This document shows, one piece after another, positions 1-8,453 of a DNA stretch of 33,808 nucleotides. How positions within the stretch are numbered: the stretch's first letter is position 1; every line of letters begins with the position of its first letter. The stretch lies in contig CANLYR010000046.1 of NCBI GenBank assembly GCA_947495425.1, forward strand, positions 1-33,808, read 5' to 3'. The DNA is from an uncultured Aquimarina sp. GTDB lineage: Bacteria; Bacteroidota; Bacteroidia; Flavobacteriales; Flavobacteriaceae. The notes beneath the pieces were generated by a model that searched no databases, was not told where the DNA came from, and saw only the letters and a program-made list of their open reading frames with translations. Position numbers and translations under genes: made by a program.

Positions 1-210
1 TCTCTAGTTTTTATTCTCTGTAATAAATGCTTATGCATTTAATACGCGCTGTCAATCAATATATCAATGAACTTTCTAAAACTCGTGAAGCGATCTTCTT
101 CGCCACAAATTCTTAGCTAATTACTAAGGAATCGAACCCTATACATGTTATCGCTAACACACCTACACCAGCATAATTATGTACCTATGAACTTCTCTTA
201 TCGCGCTAAG
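1..210 (-). other. Putative rRNA operon leader (16S expected just left of window)
   Basis: No ORF is present. Read on the minus strand, two promoters upstream fire into this stretch. At 57-72 it contains GTTCATTGATATATTG, which resembles the box A-like motif (GTTC[AT]TTGA...TATTG) that I associate with rRNA leaders and spacers in Flavobacteria. The segment ends in an A-rich tract reading towards the left edge, where a 16S gene would begin. No 16S sequence itself is visible, so this is inference from promoter type and motif. It could instead be the leader of another stable RNA. A tRNA-like fold lies within it at 118-179. Confidence 0.45.
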
Positions 211-216
211 CGGGTG

Positions 217-247
217 CAAATATACAACCCTTTTTAACCCTACAAAA
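217..247 (-). promoter_or_regulatory. Promoter P1, TTTG-N18-TATATTTG
   Basis: On the minus strand a -7 box TATATTTG (217-224) lies 18 bases from TTTTG (243-247). Both match the Bacteroidota sigma-ABfr consensus (TTTG about 18-20 bases from TAnnTTTG). It points away from the oxidoreductase gene towards the left edge, so it serves the presumed rRNA leader. Confidence 0.65.
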
Positions 248-341
248 CTTTTTCTGAATTATTTTTTAAAATTTCTGCAAAACCCTAAAAAACAAAAATA
301 ATCCCAATGAACATCCAAAACTAAAACCCGTTTTGAGCGTG

Positions 342-371
342 CAAACATACAACCCTTATTCAGTATTACAA
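342..371 (-). promoter_or_regulatory. Promoter P2, TTG-N19-TATGTTTG
   Basis: On the minus strand a -7 box TATGTTTG (342-349) lies 19 bases from TTG (369-371). It is 125 bases upstream of P1. The surrounding 70-odd bases resemble those of P1 (shared TGCAAAnATACAACCCTT and a later TATTTTTTAA on the plus strand), suggesting promoter duplication. Tandem promoters are typical of rRNA operons. Confidence 0.6.
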
Positions 372-465
372 CAATTTTTTTGAAGTATTTTTTAACCTTT
401 TTGTAATGCCTTGATAACACAACCATTACAATAAATAAAAAATATAAAATAAGGATTTTACATTC

Positions 466-2763
466 TTATGTTTTCTCTATTATAACGACAATCGACTTAC
501 TGATAGGCGTATTACTCTTATCTGCAAAATGATTATAAGGAACCAAAACATTAGTTTCGGGAAAATAAGAAGCTAAATTTCCTTGGGGAATATTATAAGG
601 TATCACTAAAAAATTAGATGCTACTCTTTCTGTATTATCATATCTACTTATTATATTGACAACATCTAGCTTATTTAAAGTATACATATCCATATCTACC
701 TTATTCATCAATACGACTCTCCTCTCATTATATATTCCTCTATAACGATCATCCAAACCATATATAGTAGTGTTAAATTGATCATGAGAACGAATAGTCA
801 TTAATATAAATTCGTTTTCTTTCAATTGATGTTTTGGCGTATCACAAAGGCTAAACTGTGCTTTTTGATTTGGAAGCTTACTAAAATCTAAATCTCTTAC
901 ATTGTTTGGGAGATAGAAACCTGACCCTTTGGATCTGTTATTTACGTTTTTAAAACCTTTTATAACAAGTTCAATCTTTTCTCTGATCAATTTGTAATCT
1001 TTACTCAGGTTTTTCCAATCTACAGGATGACTATCTCTAAAATAAGCACTGGCAATGCTACCAATAATCTCTGGCTCACTTTTTAGGTCACGCGAAGCTG
1101 GTTTAAGAAGCCCTTTTGATTGATGTACTTTCCCCATACTATTTTCAACAGTAAAAAATCTGGGTTTTCCATCTTTTGTATCTAATTCTGAGCGACCAAG
1201 TGTTGGTAAAATTAGTGCTGTTTTACCAGTTATCAAGTGAGACCTGTTTAGTTTTGTACTAATATTGACTGTTAACTCACAATTTTGTAGCGCCTTGGCG
1301 GTGTATTTTGTATCTGATGCTGCTGATAAAAAATTCCCCCCTAATGCGATAAACACTTTTGCTTTTTGATTATACATTGCTTCTATAGCATGTACCGTAT
1401 CTAGTCCTTCTTTATCTGGTGGAATAAACCCAAATGTATCTTCTATCGCTTTATTTAATTCTGGAGATACATGATGCATAATACCTACCGTACGATCACC
1501 TTGTACATTACTATGACCTCGTACCGGGCAAGTACCAGCTCCTGGCTTGCCCAAACTCCCTTTGAGTAATAACAGGTTTACACATTCTTTTATGTTTTGA
1601 ACTCCATTTTTATGTTGTGTCAATCCCATAGCCCAACAAATAATAATTTTGTTGTTATGAGCCAATAACTGGACAGCATTATCCACCACCTGTTCTTCTA
1701 CTCCACACAAATCAAGTAATTCTTTTTCGGAATATTTTTCTATATGTCTCAGTAAGTCTTCATACCCATCGGTGTACTCATTAATAAATTTATGATCAAA
1801 AACATTTTGGCTATCTTCATCTAACACAGCCAGTTTTTTGATTATCAATTTTAAAAGCGATACATCCTGATTTATTTTTACTTGAAGATGTATATCCGTT
1901 AACGTTGTTCCTGATGACAATACTCCTTTTACTTCCTGAGGGTTTTTAAATCTAATCAAGCCCGCCTCTTCTAATGGATTTATACTTATTACTTTTCCTC
2001 CAATTTCTTTGCATTTTTGTAAAGCCGATAACATTCTTGGGTGGTTTGTTCCCGGATTTTGCCCGATAACCATAACCAGTTCTGCTTTATCAAAATCGTC
2101 AAGTTTTACGGAGCCTTTACCTATACCTAATGTTTCATTTAATGCCACACCACTAGATTCATGACACATATTAGAGCAATCAGGCATATTATTAGTGCCA
2201 AATGCTCTAACAAACAATCCATATAAAAATGCTGCTTCATTACTTGATCTACCCGAAGTATAAAACACACCTTCATCAGGTGAATTCAATTCGTGCAATT
2301 GTTCTGCGATTAAAGCGCTAGCTTCATCCCACGAGATTGGTTCATAATAAATACTATCAGGTTTTAGGATCATGGGTTCTGTAAGTCTTCCACTTTTTCC
2401 GATTTGGTAGTCTGACCATCGCGACAATTCTTCTACAGAATATTTGGCAAAAAAGTTTGTATCCACTCTAGCATTTGTTGCTTCTTCGGCTAATGCTTTT
2501 ACTCCATTTTCACAATATTCTCCAAGTTTTGATGGTTTTTCGGGGTCCGGCCAGGCACAACCAGGGCAATCAAATCCATCTTTCTGGTTCATATGAGAAA
2601 GGGTGTGCAATGATTTTACTACTCCCATTTCTTTAAACGCATGTTGAAGTGCTACTTTTACAGCAGGCAATCCCGCAGCATATTGTGCTGGTTCTCGAAG
2701 CTTAATCCCAGTAAACTCATTTGGCCCTAAAACAGAAAGATTTCTTTTTTTGGTATCACTCAT
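466..2763 (-). CDS. FdhF/YdeP-family molybdopterin oxidoreductase
   Basis: A 765-residue protein of the YdeP branch of formate-dehydrogenase-H-like molybdopterin oxidoreductases. Diagnostic is the N-terminal segment DGFDCPGCAWPDP near residue 62, which is typical of YdeP proteins. The CSNMCHESSG segment (about 197-206) occupies the region that carries the metal ligand in this superfamily. Further cofactor-domain motifs are GQNPGTNHPR (about 236), INPLEEAG, PVRGHSNVQGDRT, and a C-terminal cofactor-binding domain (RSHDQFNTTIYG). The length is normal for the family and no signal peptide is seen, so it is probably cytoplasmic. The E. coli homologue has been linked to acid resistance, but its substrate is unclear, and formate is not assured. 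No fdhD or molybdopterin biosynthesis gene is nearby. The ATG at 2763 gives the expected N-terminus. Confidence 0.88.
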   Translation of the reverse strand: MSDTKKRNLSVLGPNEFTGIKLREPAQYAAGLPAVKVALQHAFKEMGVVKSLHTLSHMNQKDGFDCPGCAWPDPEKPSKLGEYCENGVKALAEEATNARVDTNFFAKYSVEELSRWSDYQIGKSGRLTEPMILKPDSIYYEPISWDEASALIAEQLHELNSPDEGVFYTSGRSSNEAAFLYGLFVRAFGTNNMPDCSNMCHESSGVALNETLGIGKGSVKLDDFDKAELVMVIGQNPGTNHPRMLSALQKCKEIGGKVISINPLEEAGLIRFKNPQEVKGVLSSGTTLTDIHLQVKINQDVSLLKLIIKKLAVLDEDSQNVFDHKFINEYTDGYEDLLRHIEKYSEKELLDLCGVEEQVVDNAVQLLAHNNKIIICWAMGLTQHKNGVQNIKECVNLLLLKGSLGKPGAGTCPVRGHSNVQGDRTVGIMHHVSPELNKAIEDTFGFIPPDKEGLDTVHAIEAMYNQKAKVFIALGGNFLSAASDTKYTAKALQNCELTVNISTKLNRSHLITGKTALILPTLGRSELDTKDGKPRFFTVENSMGKVHQSKGLLKPASRDLKSEPEIIGSIASAYFRDSHPVDWKNLSKDYKLIREKIELVIKGFKNVNNRSKGSGFYLPNNVRDLDFSKLPNQKAQFSLCDTPKHQLKENEFILMTIRSHDQFNTTIYGLDDRYRGIYNERRVVLMNKVDMDMYTLNKLDVVNIISRYDNTERVASNFLVIPYNIPQGNLASYFPETNVLVPYNHFADKSNTPISKSIVVIIEKT

Positions 2764-2829
2764 TATTATTTACTCTAAAAAAGATTGAAGCATTAGTGTT
2801 GGTTAATCCCAAAGATAAGTCTAAATGTC

Positions 2830-2938
2830 GAGAATACACATGTATTGAACGCGTAAGGGATAGAAGCTATCTACCGTATAACGCGTACCTGCCTGTCGGC
2901 AGACACGTAGTTTGGCCCACATAAGGCGGGGTACGCTA
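2830..2938. repeat. Intergenic palindromic element, possibly dispersed
   Basis: The 180-base gap between the porin and oxidoreductase genes holds GCGTAAGGGATAGAAGC, then the hairpin CTGCC-TGTC-GGCAG, then GGCGGGGTACGC. From memory such GC-richer blocks (GGGATAGAAGC with a later GGCGGGG.ACGC) recur between genes in many Flavobacteriaceae genomes. A related CTGCCTcAGGCAG palindrome occurs at 30253-30265. It may also help to end transcripts of the porin gene. The family assignment is from memory only. Confidence 0.4.
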
Positions 2939-2943
2939 AAATA

Positions 2944-4953
2944 TTATAAAAAGAAGTTCCAGACAATACCAAAACGCAACACAGCATCACGGGTGGGATA
3001 TCCTGGTGCCGAAAATTCATTGTTTTGACTAAAGGCTTCTCCAAAATTTTCTACTTTAAAAAAAATGCGAGTTTGTCTCACTTTGGCGTTAAAAAATAAA
3101 TCAACCTGCGGAAACCCACCTATCTCTTCGTCATTTTGAACATAAAATTCAGCTAAAACCGGATCATATGCATCTGCATTATAGGCTGTGAAATATTTAA
3201 ATGTTACCCCTGCTTGTAGATAAAGTGCATTTTTTTTGAAAAAATAATCTTGAAAATAAAGACTATTTCTTGTGATTATTTCGGGCACATTATATACTTG
3301 CTCTCCATTTTGAACATTTTGATACATTATTGTATTATCAAGACCCAGTTTCCAAAACTTTAACCCTTGCATAAGCTTCACTTGCAACACATCAATACTT
3401 TCTCGAAACTGAAGTGGTGCTATCACTCCATCTGCATTCTTCTGAAAATATGTATGATTATTAATTGTAGCATAGCTAGCTTTTATTTCTGCAAACTTTT
3501 TTGCTTTGAGATTAACTTGAATTTTTTGAGTTTCTATATTAGAGAAGTCATTTTGCCAGTTGTAATTTATATAATCACTTTGATACAGGAGAAAGTTATA
3601 GTTAGGCGCTACTGCGCTTGAACTTATTTTTACCTGGGCTCCATAATTATCATTGAAATTGAAACCTGTTCCTGCGTTAAAATAATTTCCGGTAAAATCT
3701 CCGGATACCAAAGTCATCCCATCAGCAAACAACTGAAAACCTTTATATTCATTTTGGTATTCACCTCCTACAGAATACACTTCTCCTTTAATACGATTGG
3801 TTATACTTGTTGAATTACCTGCTTCGTCGATCTGAGTTAATAGTGTATTATACCCATAATTATAATTAGAACTCCCACCTATTATTTTTAAACGTCCTAA
3901 CCAAGTATTGGTAAAATCAACAAAAACTTGATTACTAAAATCTTCAAAAGCTACATTATCTGAAATTGCGCCAGCGACATAAGCCTCTCCCAAAAGATTA
4001 TCTGGAGCTATTGCTGCCTGATCATATCTATATCTTTTATCTGTAAGATCCATAACATGTCCCACAGACAATCCAGTGTTTGTACTATCTGTTTTTTTAA
4101 GTACTGTAAATTGATGATCCAGAAAAAATCGTTTCCCAAGAAGAATGTTTTCTGCATCTTCAAAATTAACAGATATCGATGCGCGCTCAGAAAATTCTTG
4201 TTCCTCCCCTACAAATTCACCTGTTGCCAGATATTGTTGCAGACCTTCAACTGATAAGCCTCCATTTTCTTCATTAAGCAAATCTTGCGCTACAAAATGT
4301 GTTTTTACCTGATATTTTTCATTTTTGGTGACGTAACTAGCTGTAGTCCTGAAATTACCTGTACTTGTTAATGCATGCTGATATTTACCTAAAGAACGTA
4401 ACCCTTTGTATGCAATAGAAAGATTGAGTCTTGGTGAAGTATTTACAGTAAAAAACGCATCAAGCTGCTGACCTTGCTCAAAAGTAGTTCTGAAATATAG
4501 TTCGGTAAGTGGTGTGGGTACATGATAATAGTTAATCTCGTGAGACTCTATAAAGTTGAAGTGCCTTGCCCTTGCTCCAAAAAGAGGTAAAAGGTGATTT
4601 TGCTCCTCTCGCTTTACTAAACTAGTATAGCTTTGTCCAACATTATTGATCGGGAGCAATTCGAAATCATCTCTTCGCAGATAATTGAATTTATAATCTT
4701 TTTGTATTGTTAAGGTGGTATCTAGATAAGTTGTATCATTTTGTATAGTTATAATTTTATATTCTGTAACTGGAGGTTTGTTTTCTTTCTTTTTCTGTAA
4801 TTCTGCAGCTTTTTGCCTTAGTGTTTGCTCAGACTTTTGATCACTTTCTCCACTCAATGTAGAACCTTGGTTAATTTCTTCTTGATTTCTATCCTGTGCA
4901 TGAATCACAGAAAAAGATATCAACGCGACTATAAGTATTACGTTTTTTCTCAT
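2944..4953 (-). CDS. Putative porin (Porin_10-like outer-membrane protein)
   Basis: About 669 residues from the chosen start. It has a Sec signal peptide (MRKNVILIVALISFSVIHA, cleavage before QDR), a polar low-complexity linker, and then a long series of alternating aromatic/polar strands as in outer-membrane beta-barrels. Recognisable Porin_10 segments are FNYLRRDDFELLP, LFGARARHFNFIES, YYHVPTPLTELYF and TRDAVLRFGIVWNFFL; the last ends in an aromatic residue next to a hydrophobic one, as barrel proteins usually do. An earlier TTG at 4974 and ATG at 4959 are in frame, but the TTG overlaps the likely -7 box TATTTTTG, so the ATG at 4953 is preferred. The substrate is unknown. The family is restricted largely to Bacteroidota. 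Confidence 0.85.
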   Translation of the reverse strand: MRKNVILIVALISFSVIHAQDRNQEEINQGSTLSGESDQKSEQTLRQKAAELQKKKENKPPVTEYKIITIQNDTTYLDTTLTIQKDYKFNYLRRDDFELLPINNVGQSYTSLVKREEQNHLLPLFGARARHFNFIESHEINYYHVPTPLTELYFRTTFEQGQQLDAFFTVNTSPRLNLSIAYKGLRSLGKYQHALTSTGNFRTTASYVTKNEKYQVKTHFVAQDLLNEENGGLSVEGLQQYLATGEFVGEEQEFSERASISVNFEDAENILLGKRFFLDHQFTVLKKTDSTNTGLSVGHVMDLTDKRYRYDQAAIAPDNLLGEAYVAGAISDNVAFEDFSNQVFVDFTNTWLGRLKIIGGSSNYNYGYNTLLTQIDEAGNSTSITNRIKGEVYSVGGEYQNEYKGFQLFADGMTLVSGDFTGNYFNAGTGFNFNDNYGAQVKISSSAVAPNYNFLLYQSDYINYNWQNDFSNIETQKIQVNLKAKKFAEIKASYATINNHTYFQKNADGVIAPLQFRESIDVLQVKLMQGLKFWKLGLDNTIMYQNVQNGEQVYNVPEIITRNSLYFQDYFFKKNALYLQAGVTFKYFTAYNADAYDPVLAEFYVQNDEEIGGFPQVDLFFNAKVRQTRIFFKVENFGEAFSQNNEFSAPGYPTRDAVLRFGIVWNFFL

Positions 4954-4971
4954 TAGCATACAAAACTGAAG

Positions 4972-4979
4972 CAAAAATA
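4972..4979 (-). promoter_or_regulatory. -7 box TATTTTTG of the porin gene
   Basis: On the minus strand TATTTTTG matches TAnnTTTG and ends 19 bases before the chosen start codon. No clear TTG at -33 is seen. The box overlaps the in-frame TTG codon, arguing against the longer reading frame. Confidence 0.4.
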
Positions 4980-5076
4980 TACTTTTTTAACGAAAGTAAA
5001 TGATCCTCATTGTTTGTTTAAATTAACTTTATTAACGAACTTAAAAAAATAGTTTTTTGAAACTATTTCCATACCG

Positions 5077-5084
5077 TATATTCG
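5077..5084 (+). promoter_or_regulatory. -7 box TATATTCG of rnhB
   Basis: TATATTCG is one base off TAnnTTTG and lies 17 bases after TTG (5057-5059). It ends only four bases before the ATG, so the transcript would be leaderless or nearly so. Confidence 0.4.
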
Positions 5085-5088
5085 TACC

Positions 5089-5691
5089 ATGCTTACACTA
5101 AAATTACATCCTAATCTCATTGAATGCGGTACCGATGAAGCTGGGCGAGGTTGCCTTGCAGGCCCGGTAACTGCAGCTGCAATAATTCTTCCTGATGATT
5201 TTAGTAATAACATCTTAAATGACTCTAAACAGCTTAGTGAAATCAAAAGAAATATGTTGAAACCCCTACTAGAAGACTGTTCTTTAACTCATAGTGTTGC
5301 ACATGTTTTTATGGAAGAAATTGATAGCATCAATATTCTCAACGCCTCTATCCTTGCCATGCAAAGAGCAATCACACAACTAAAACCCCAACCAGAACAT
5401 ATTATTGTAGACGGAAATAAATTTAAACCATATCATAATACACCACATACATGCGTTATAAAAGGTGACGGAAAATATTTGAGTATAGCAGCAGCCTCAG
5501 TTTTAGCAAAAACATATAGAGATGAGTTTATGGAAAAAATACATGAAGAATTCCCGATGTACAACTGGAAAAAAAATAAGGGATATCCAACGGTAGAACA
5601 TCGAGAAGCTATTCGAAAGTATGGTATCACAAAATACCATCGCAAAAGCTTTAGATTACTACCCGAACAATTTACACTAGACCTCAAATAG
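5089..5691 (+). CDS. rnhB: Ribonuclease HII
   Basis: A 200-residue RNase HII, which cuts the RNA strand of RNA:DNA hybrids and removes misincorporated ribonucleotides in the cytoplasm. The metal-binding carboxylates are all visible: Asp16 and Glu17 in the DEAGRG motif, Asp108 in IIVDGNKF, and Asp145 in the [16 protein letters not shown] block. The C-terminal [17 protein letters not shown] and HRKSFR segments are also family hallmarks. Length is normal. It is followed after about 100 bases by a lipoprotein gene on the same strand, which has its own near-consensus promoter. The start is the first ATG after the promoter. Confidence 0.97.
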   Translation: MLTLKLHPNLIECGTDEAGRGCLAGPVTAAAIILPDDFSNNILNDSKQLSEIKRNMLKPLLEDCSLTHSVAHVFMEEIDSINILNASILAMQRAITQLKPQPEHIIVDGNKFKPYHNTPHTCVIKGDGKYLSIAAASVLAKTYRDEFMEKIHEEFPMYNWKKNKGYPTVEHREAIRKYGITKYHRKSFRLLPEQFTLDLK

Positions 5692-5788
5692 TTATATATT
5701 TGAAACCAAAAATAAAAAACAATATATTCGAATAATATTTCGATTATTAAACTTGACTTATATTTTGCAAACCAGGAACACAAAACGC

Positions 5789-8266
5789 ATGAACATACTG
5801 AAAATAACACTTGCAGTTTTCTTAGTTTTTATTGCTATTTCATGTGATGACACCAAAAAGCCATCAAATTCTCTGATCGATTATATCCCCCGAGATGCTC
5901 AAATTATTATAAAAATTAATGATCTGGATGCTGCAACAAGTAAGCTTCAAGATAATAGCTTTATTAAGAATAATGATCATTTAGAACTACTCGAATATTT
6001 TAAAAATTTATCTATTCTGGATCAAGTTAACAAACAAGAAGGATTATTATGCTTTTCGCCTTTGGGGAAAAATGATTTTGAATATACATACATCTCAAAA
6101 TTTGATCCTTCTGTAATTAAAACTGACTCCTTACAGACCAAGAAAATCGAAACCATAAATTATTCTGAAAAGACTATTTACAAAATCTCATCAAAAGGAG
6201 TTCCTTTTTTTGCAACTCGCCAGGATAGTATTCTTATTGCTTCATCTTCACAACTATTAATTGAGAATGCTATAAGAATACATGCCAATCCTTTACCTAT
6301 AGATAGTGATTTAAAAAAGGCATATGAAGTTTCTGGAATAGACAATACCATGTCGTTACTAATACATGGAAAAAAATTAAAAAACATTCAAAACTCTCTA
6401 TTGCCGAATAGTGATTTGAAAAGTCTCTATAATTTTAGTGGATGGACATCTCTGGATGCAACAATAGGGCAAAATGGTATGTATCTGGATGGTATTGCGA
6501 TAGAAAAAGATTCGTTATCCAGTACGATCGGCATCTTTGATCGCACAATACCCCAAGAGAACCAAATTTCAAAAGTTACTCCAATTACGGCACAAGGTTT
6601 TATTTCTTTTACATATGATGATTTTGATGTTCTAAAAAAGAATTTATCAGTAGCCCAAGGCAGAGAACTTGAGGATGTTCCTAATGACTTAGATGATCTA
6701 TTGTCTGGTGTTTCTGAAATTGGAATGATTTTTTTAGAAAAAGAAAACGCATTAGTTTTAAATGCTTTGGATTCTGAAACTGCTATCAAAAGTTTGGGAG
6801 GAGAAAAAACAGACTCTTACAGAAATATTTCTATATACAAATACAAAGACACATCTTCTTTTTCAGAAATTTTAACACCTTTGATTAAAGATTTTGAAGC
6901 TTCTTTTTATTTTGTATATAATAACTTTATTATTATTGGTTCGTCAAAAAACATAGTGCGAGATCTAATTTCAAACCTTTTAAATCAGACACTACTGCAT
7001 CAACAACAATATTTCAAAAACACTATAAAAGATTTATCTGATGAATCCTCAATTTTGATAGCTGGTAATACTAAACACCTTAAGCAATATATTACCGAAA
7101 ATGTAGAAGAACGTTATACCACGCAATGGAATGATCTACAAGACAAAGGATATAATCTAGCAATACTTCAGGTTATCAAAGAAAAGGATTTTGCCCATGT
7201 GCATGGAGTGCTAGAAAAAAGTCTTGTAAAGGGCGCGGCAACATCGGTTACCCAAACTGCTTCGACAACTTTAGAAAACAAGGCTTTAAACAAGCCTATT
7301 CTAGTTAAAAACCACAGAACAAAAGGAATGGATGTTGCCATACAGGATATCGAAAACAACCTGTATTTGATCTCTGATAAAGGATCTATTTTCTGGAAAA
7401 AGCAAATTGATGGTGAAATTCTGGGTGATATTCAACAAATTGATATCTACAAAAACGGTCGATATCAATTACTATTTAACACCGCGAATACATTATATCT
7501 GATTGACCGAGATGGTAAAGATGTGAAACCATATCCGAAAAAATTTAGCAACACCATCACACAACCTCTTGCATTATTTGATTATGATAAGAGCAAGCGC
7601 TATCGTATTCTTATTACTCAGGGTAATACGGTAACAATGTATAATGCCGAAGCCGAAGTAGTCACTGGTTTTGGCTTTAAAGGCACATCGTCTGATCTGG
7701 TCAAACCACCAAAACACATTAGGATTGGAACAAAAGATTATATCCTACTCCCCGAAAAGAATGGGAATTTAAATATTTTGGACCGACTGGGAAGACCCAG
7801 AACAATAGTAAAAGACAATTTTGATTTCTCAAATAATGAATGGTATCAATACGAGAATAAATTCACTTCACTTACCAAAAATGGAAAATTAGCTCAAATA
7901 CAAACCAATGGTAATACTACAACAAAAGACCTAGGCCTAGATGAGAACAGTGCTCTGGTTTCAACAAACAAGACTTTGGTTACTTTTTCAGAAAATAAGC
8001 TTTCGATAAAAGGAAAAACTCTCGAATTAGAATTTGGTGTATATACTCAACCAAAACTCTACTACATTAATAATAAGATTTACATCACTATTACTGACGT
8101 ACAAGCCAAGAAAGTATATCTATACGATAGCAATGCCGAATTGTTCCCGAATTTCCCTGTGTACGGAAATTCTGTATTGAGCCTTGGCAATATGGACAAA
8201 GATCCAAATTTAGAATTTGTGGTCCAGGGAGAAGATAATAGTATTTTAATTTATCAAATTAACTAA
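5789..8266 (+). CDS. Large lipoprotein with C-terminal propeller-like repeats
   Basis: About 825 residues from the ATG at 5789; the frame stays open upstream to a TTG at 5753. The N-terminus MNILKITLAVFLVFIAISC is a lipoprotein signal, and the mature protein begins CDDTKKPS. Acidic residues directly after the cysteine resemble lipoprotein surface-export signals described in Bacteroidota, so surface exposure is possible. The first half has alternating alpha/beta text (IPRDAQIIIKINDLDAATSKL and similar) that recalls DUF3352-type proteins, though this is not certain. The second half (from about residue 510) carries beta-propeller-like repeats such as NLYLISDKGSIFWKKQI and LYLIDRDGKDVKPYPKKF. The propeller end reads YLYDSNAELFPNFPVYG. 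No catalytic motif is seen, and the function is unknown. Confidence 0.8.
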   Translation: MNILKITLAVFLVFIAISCDDTKKPSNSLIDYIPRDAQIIIKINDLDAATSKLQDNSFIKNNDHLELLEYFKNLSILDQVNKQEGLLCFSPLGKNDFEYTYISKFDPSVIKTDSLQTKKIETINYSEKTIYKISSKGVPFFATRQDSILIASSSQLLIENAIRIHANPLPIDSDLKKAYEVSGIDNTMSLLIHGKKLKNIQNSLLPNSDLKSLYNFSGWTSLDATIGQNGMYLDGIAIEKDSLSSTIGIFDRTIPQENQISKVTPITAQGFISFTYDDFDVLKKNLSVAQGRELEDVPNDLDDLLSGVSEIGMIFLEKENALVLNALDSETAIKSLGGEKTDSYRNISIYKYKDTSSFSEILTPLIKDFEASFYFVYNNFIIIGSSKNIVRDLISNLLNQTLLHQQQYFKNTIKDLSDESSILIAGNTKHLKQYITENVEERYTTQWNDLQDKGYNLAILQVIKEKDFAHVHGVLEKSLVKGAATSVTQTASTTLENKALNKPILVKNHRTKGMDVAIQDIENNLYLISDKGSIFWKKQIDGEILGDIQQIDIYKNGRYQLLFNTANTLYLIDRDGKDVKPYPKKFSNTITQPLALFDYDKSKRYRILITQGNTVTMYNAEAEVVTGFGFKGTSSDLVKPPKHIRIGTKDYILLPEKNGNLNILDRLGRPRTIVKDNFDFSNNEWYQYENKFTSLTKNGKLAQIQTNGNTTTKDLGLDENSALVSTNKTLVTFSENKLSIKGKTLELEFGVYTQPKLYYINNKIYITITDVQAKKVYLYDSNAELFPNFPVYGNSVLSLGNMDKDPNLEFVVQGEDNSILIYQIN

Positions 8267-8269
8267 AGT

Positions 8270-8330
8270 AAGACGGTAGATTGTAAAATTAATCGCTTGA
8301 TTGATAATCTGACCATACAGTCTTAAATTT
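8270..8330 (+). terminator. Possible terminator with nested short stems
   Basis: After the lipoprotein stop, AAGAC (8270-8274) can pair with GTCTT (8320-8324) around an inner AGATT/AATCT pair, followed by AAATTTTTT. The stems are short, so this is a weak call. Confidence 0.3.
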
Positions 8331-8453
8331 TTTAACATTTTATTAGTATTTTTACTGCTTTATGTTAAACATTATCTTAGTGGCACTAAACTCAACTTTT
8401 ATGAGTTGTATGGCATATGATATAAATTTACTAACACAAACTCAAACTCAATT

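Noticed and set aside
118..179. A functional tRNA gene
   Set aside because: T-arm and acceptor-like stems exist, but there is no anticodon arm, D arm or CCA, and the core is about ten bases too short; kept only as a finding.
2721..2924. Plus-strand frame of 67 codons overlapping the oxidoreductase start
   Set aside because: Overlaps the antisense of a clear gene and runs through the palindromic intergenic element; no protein character.
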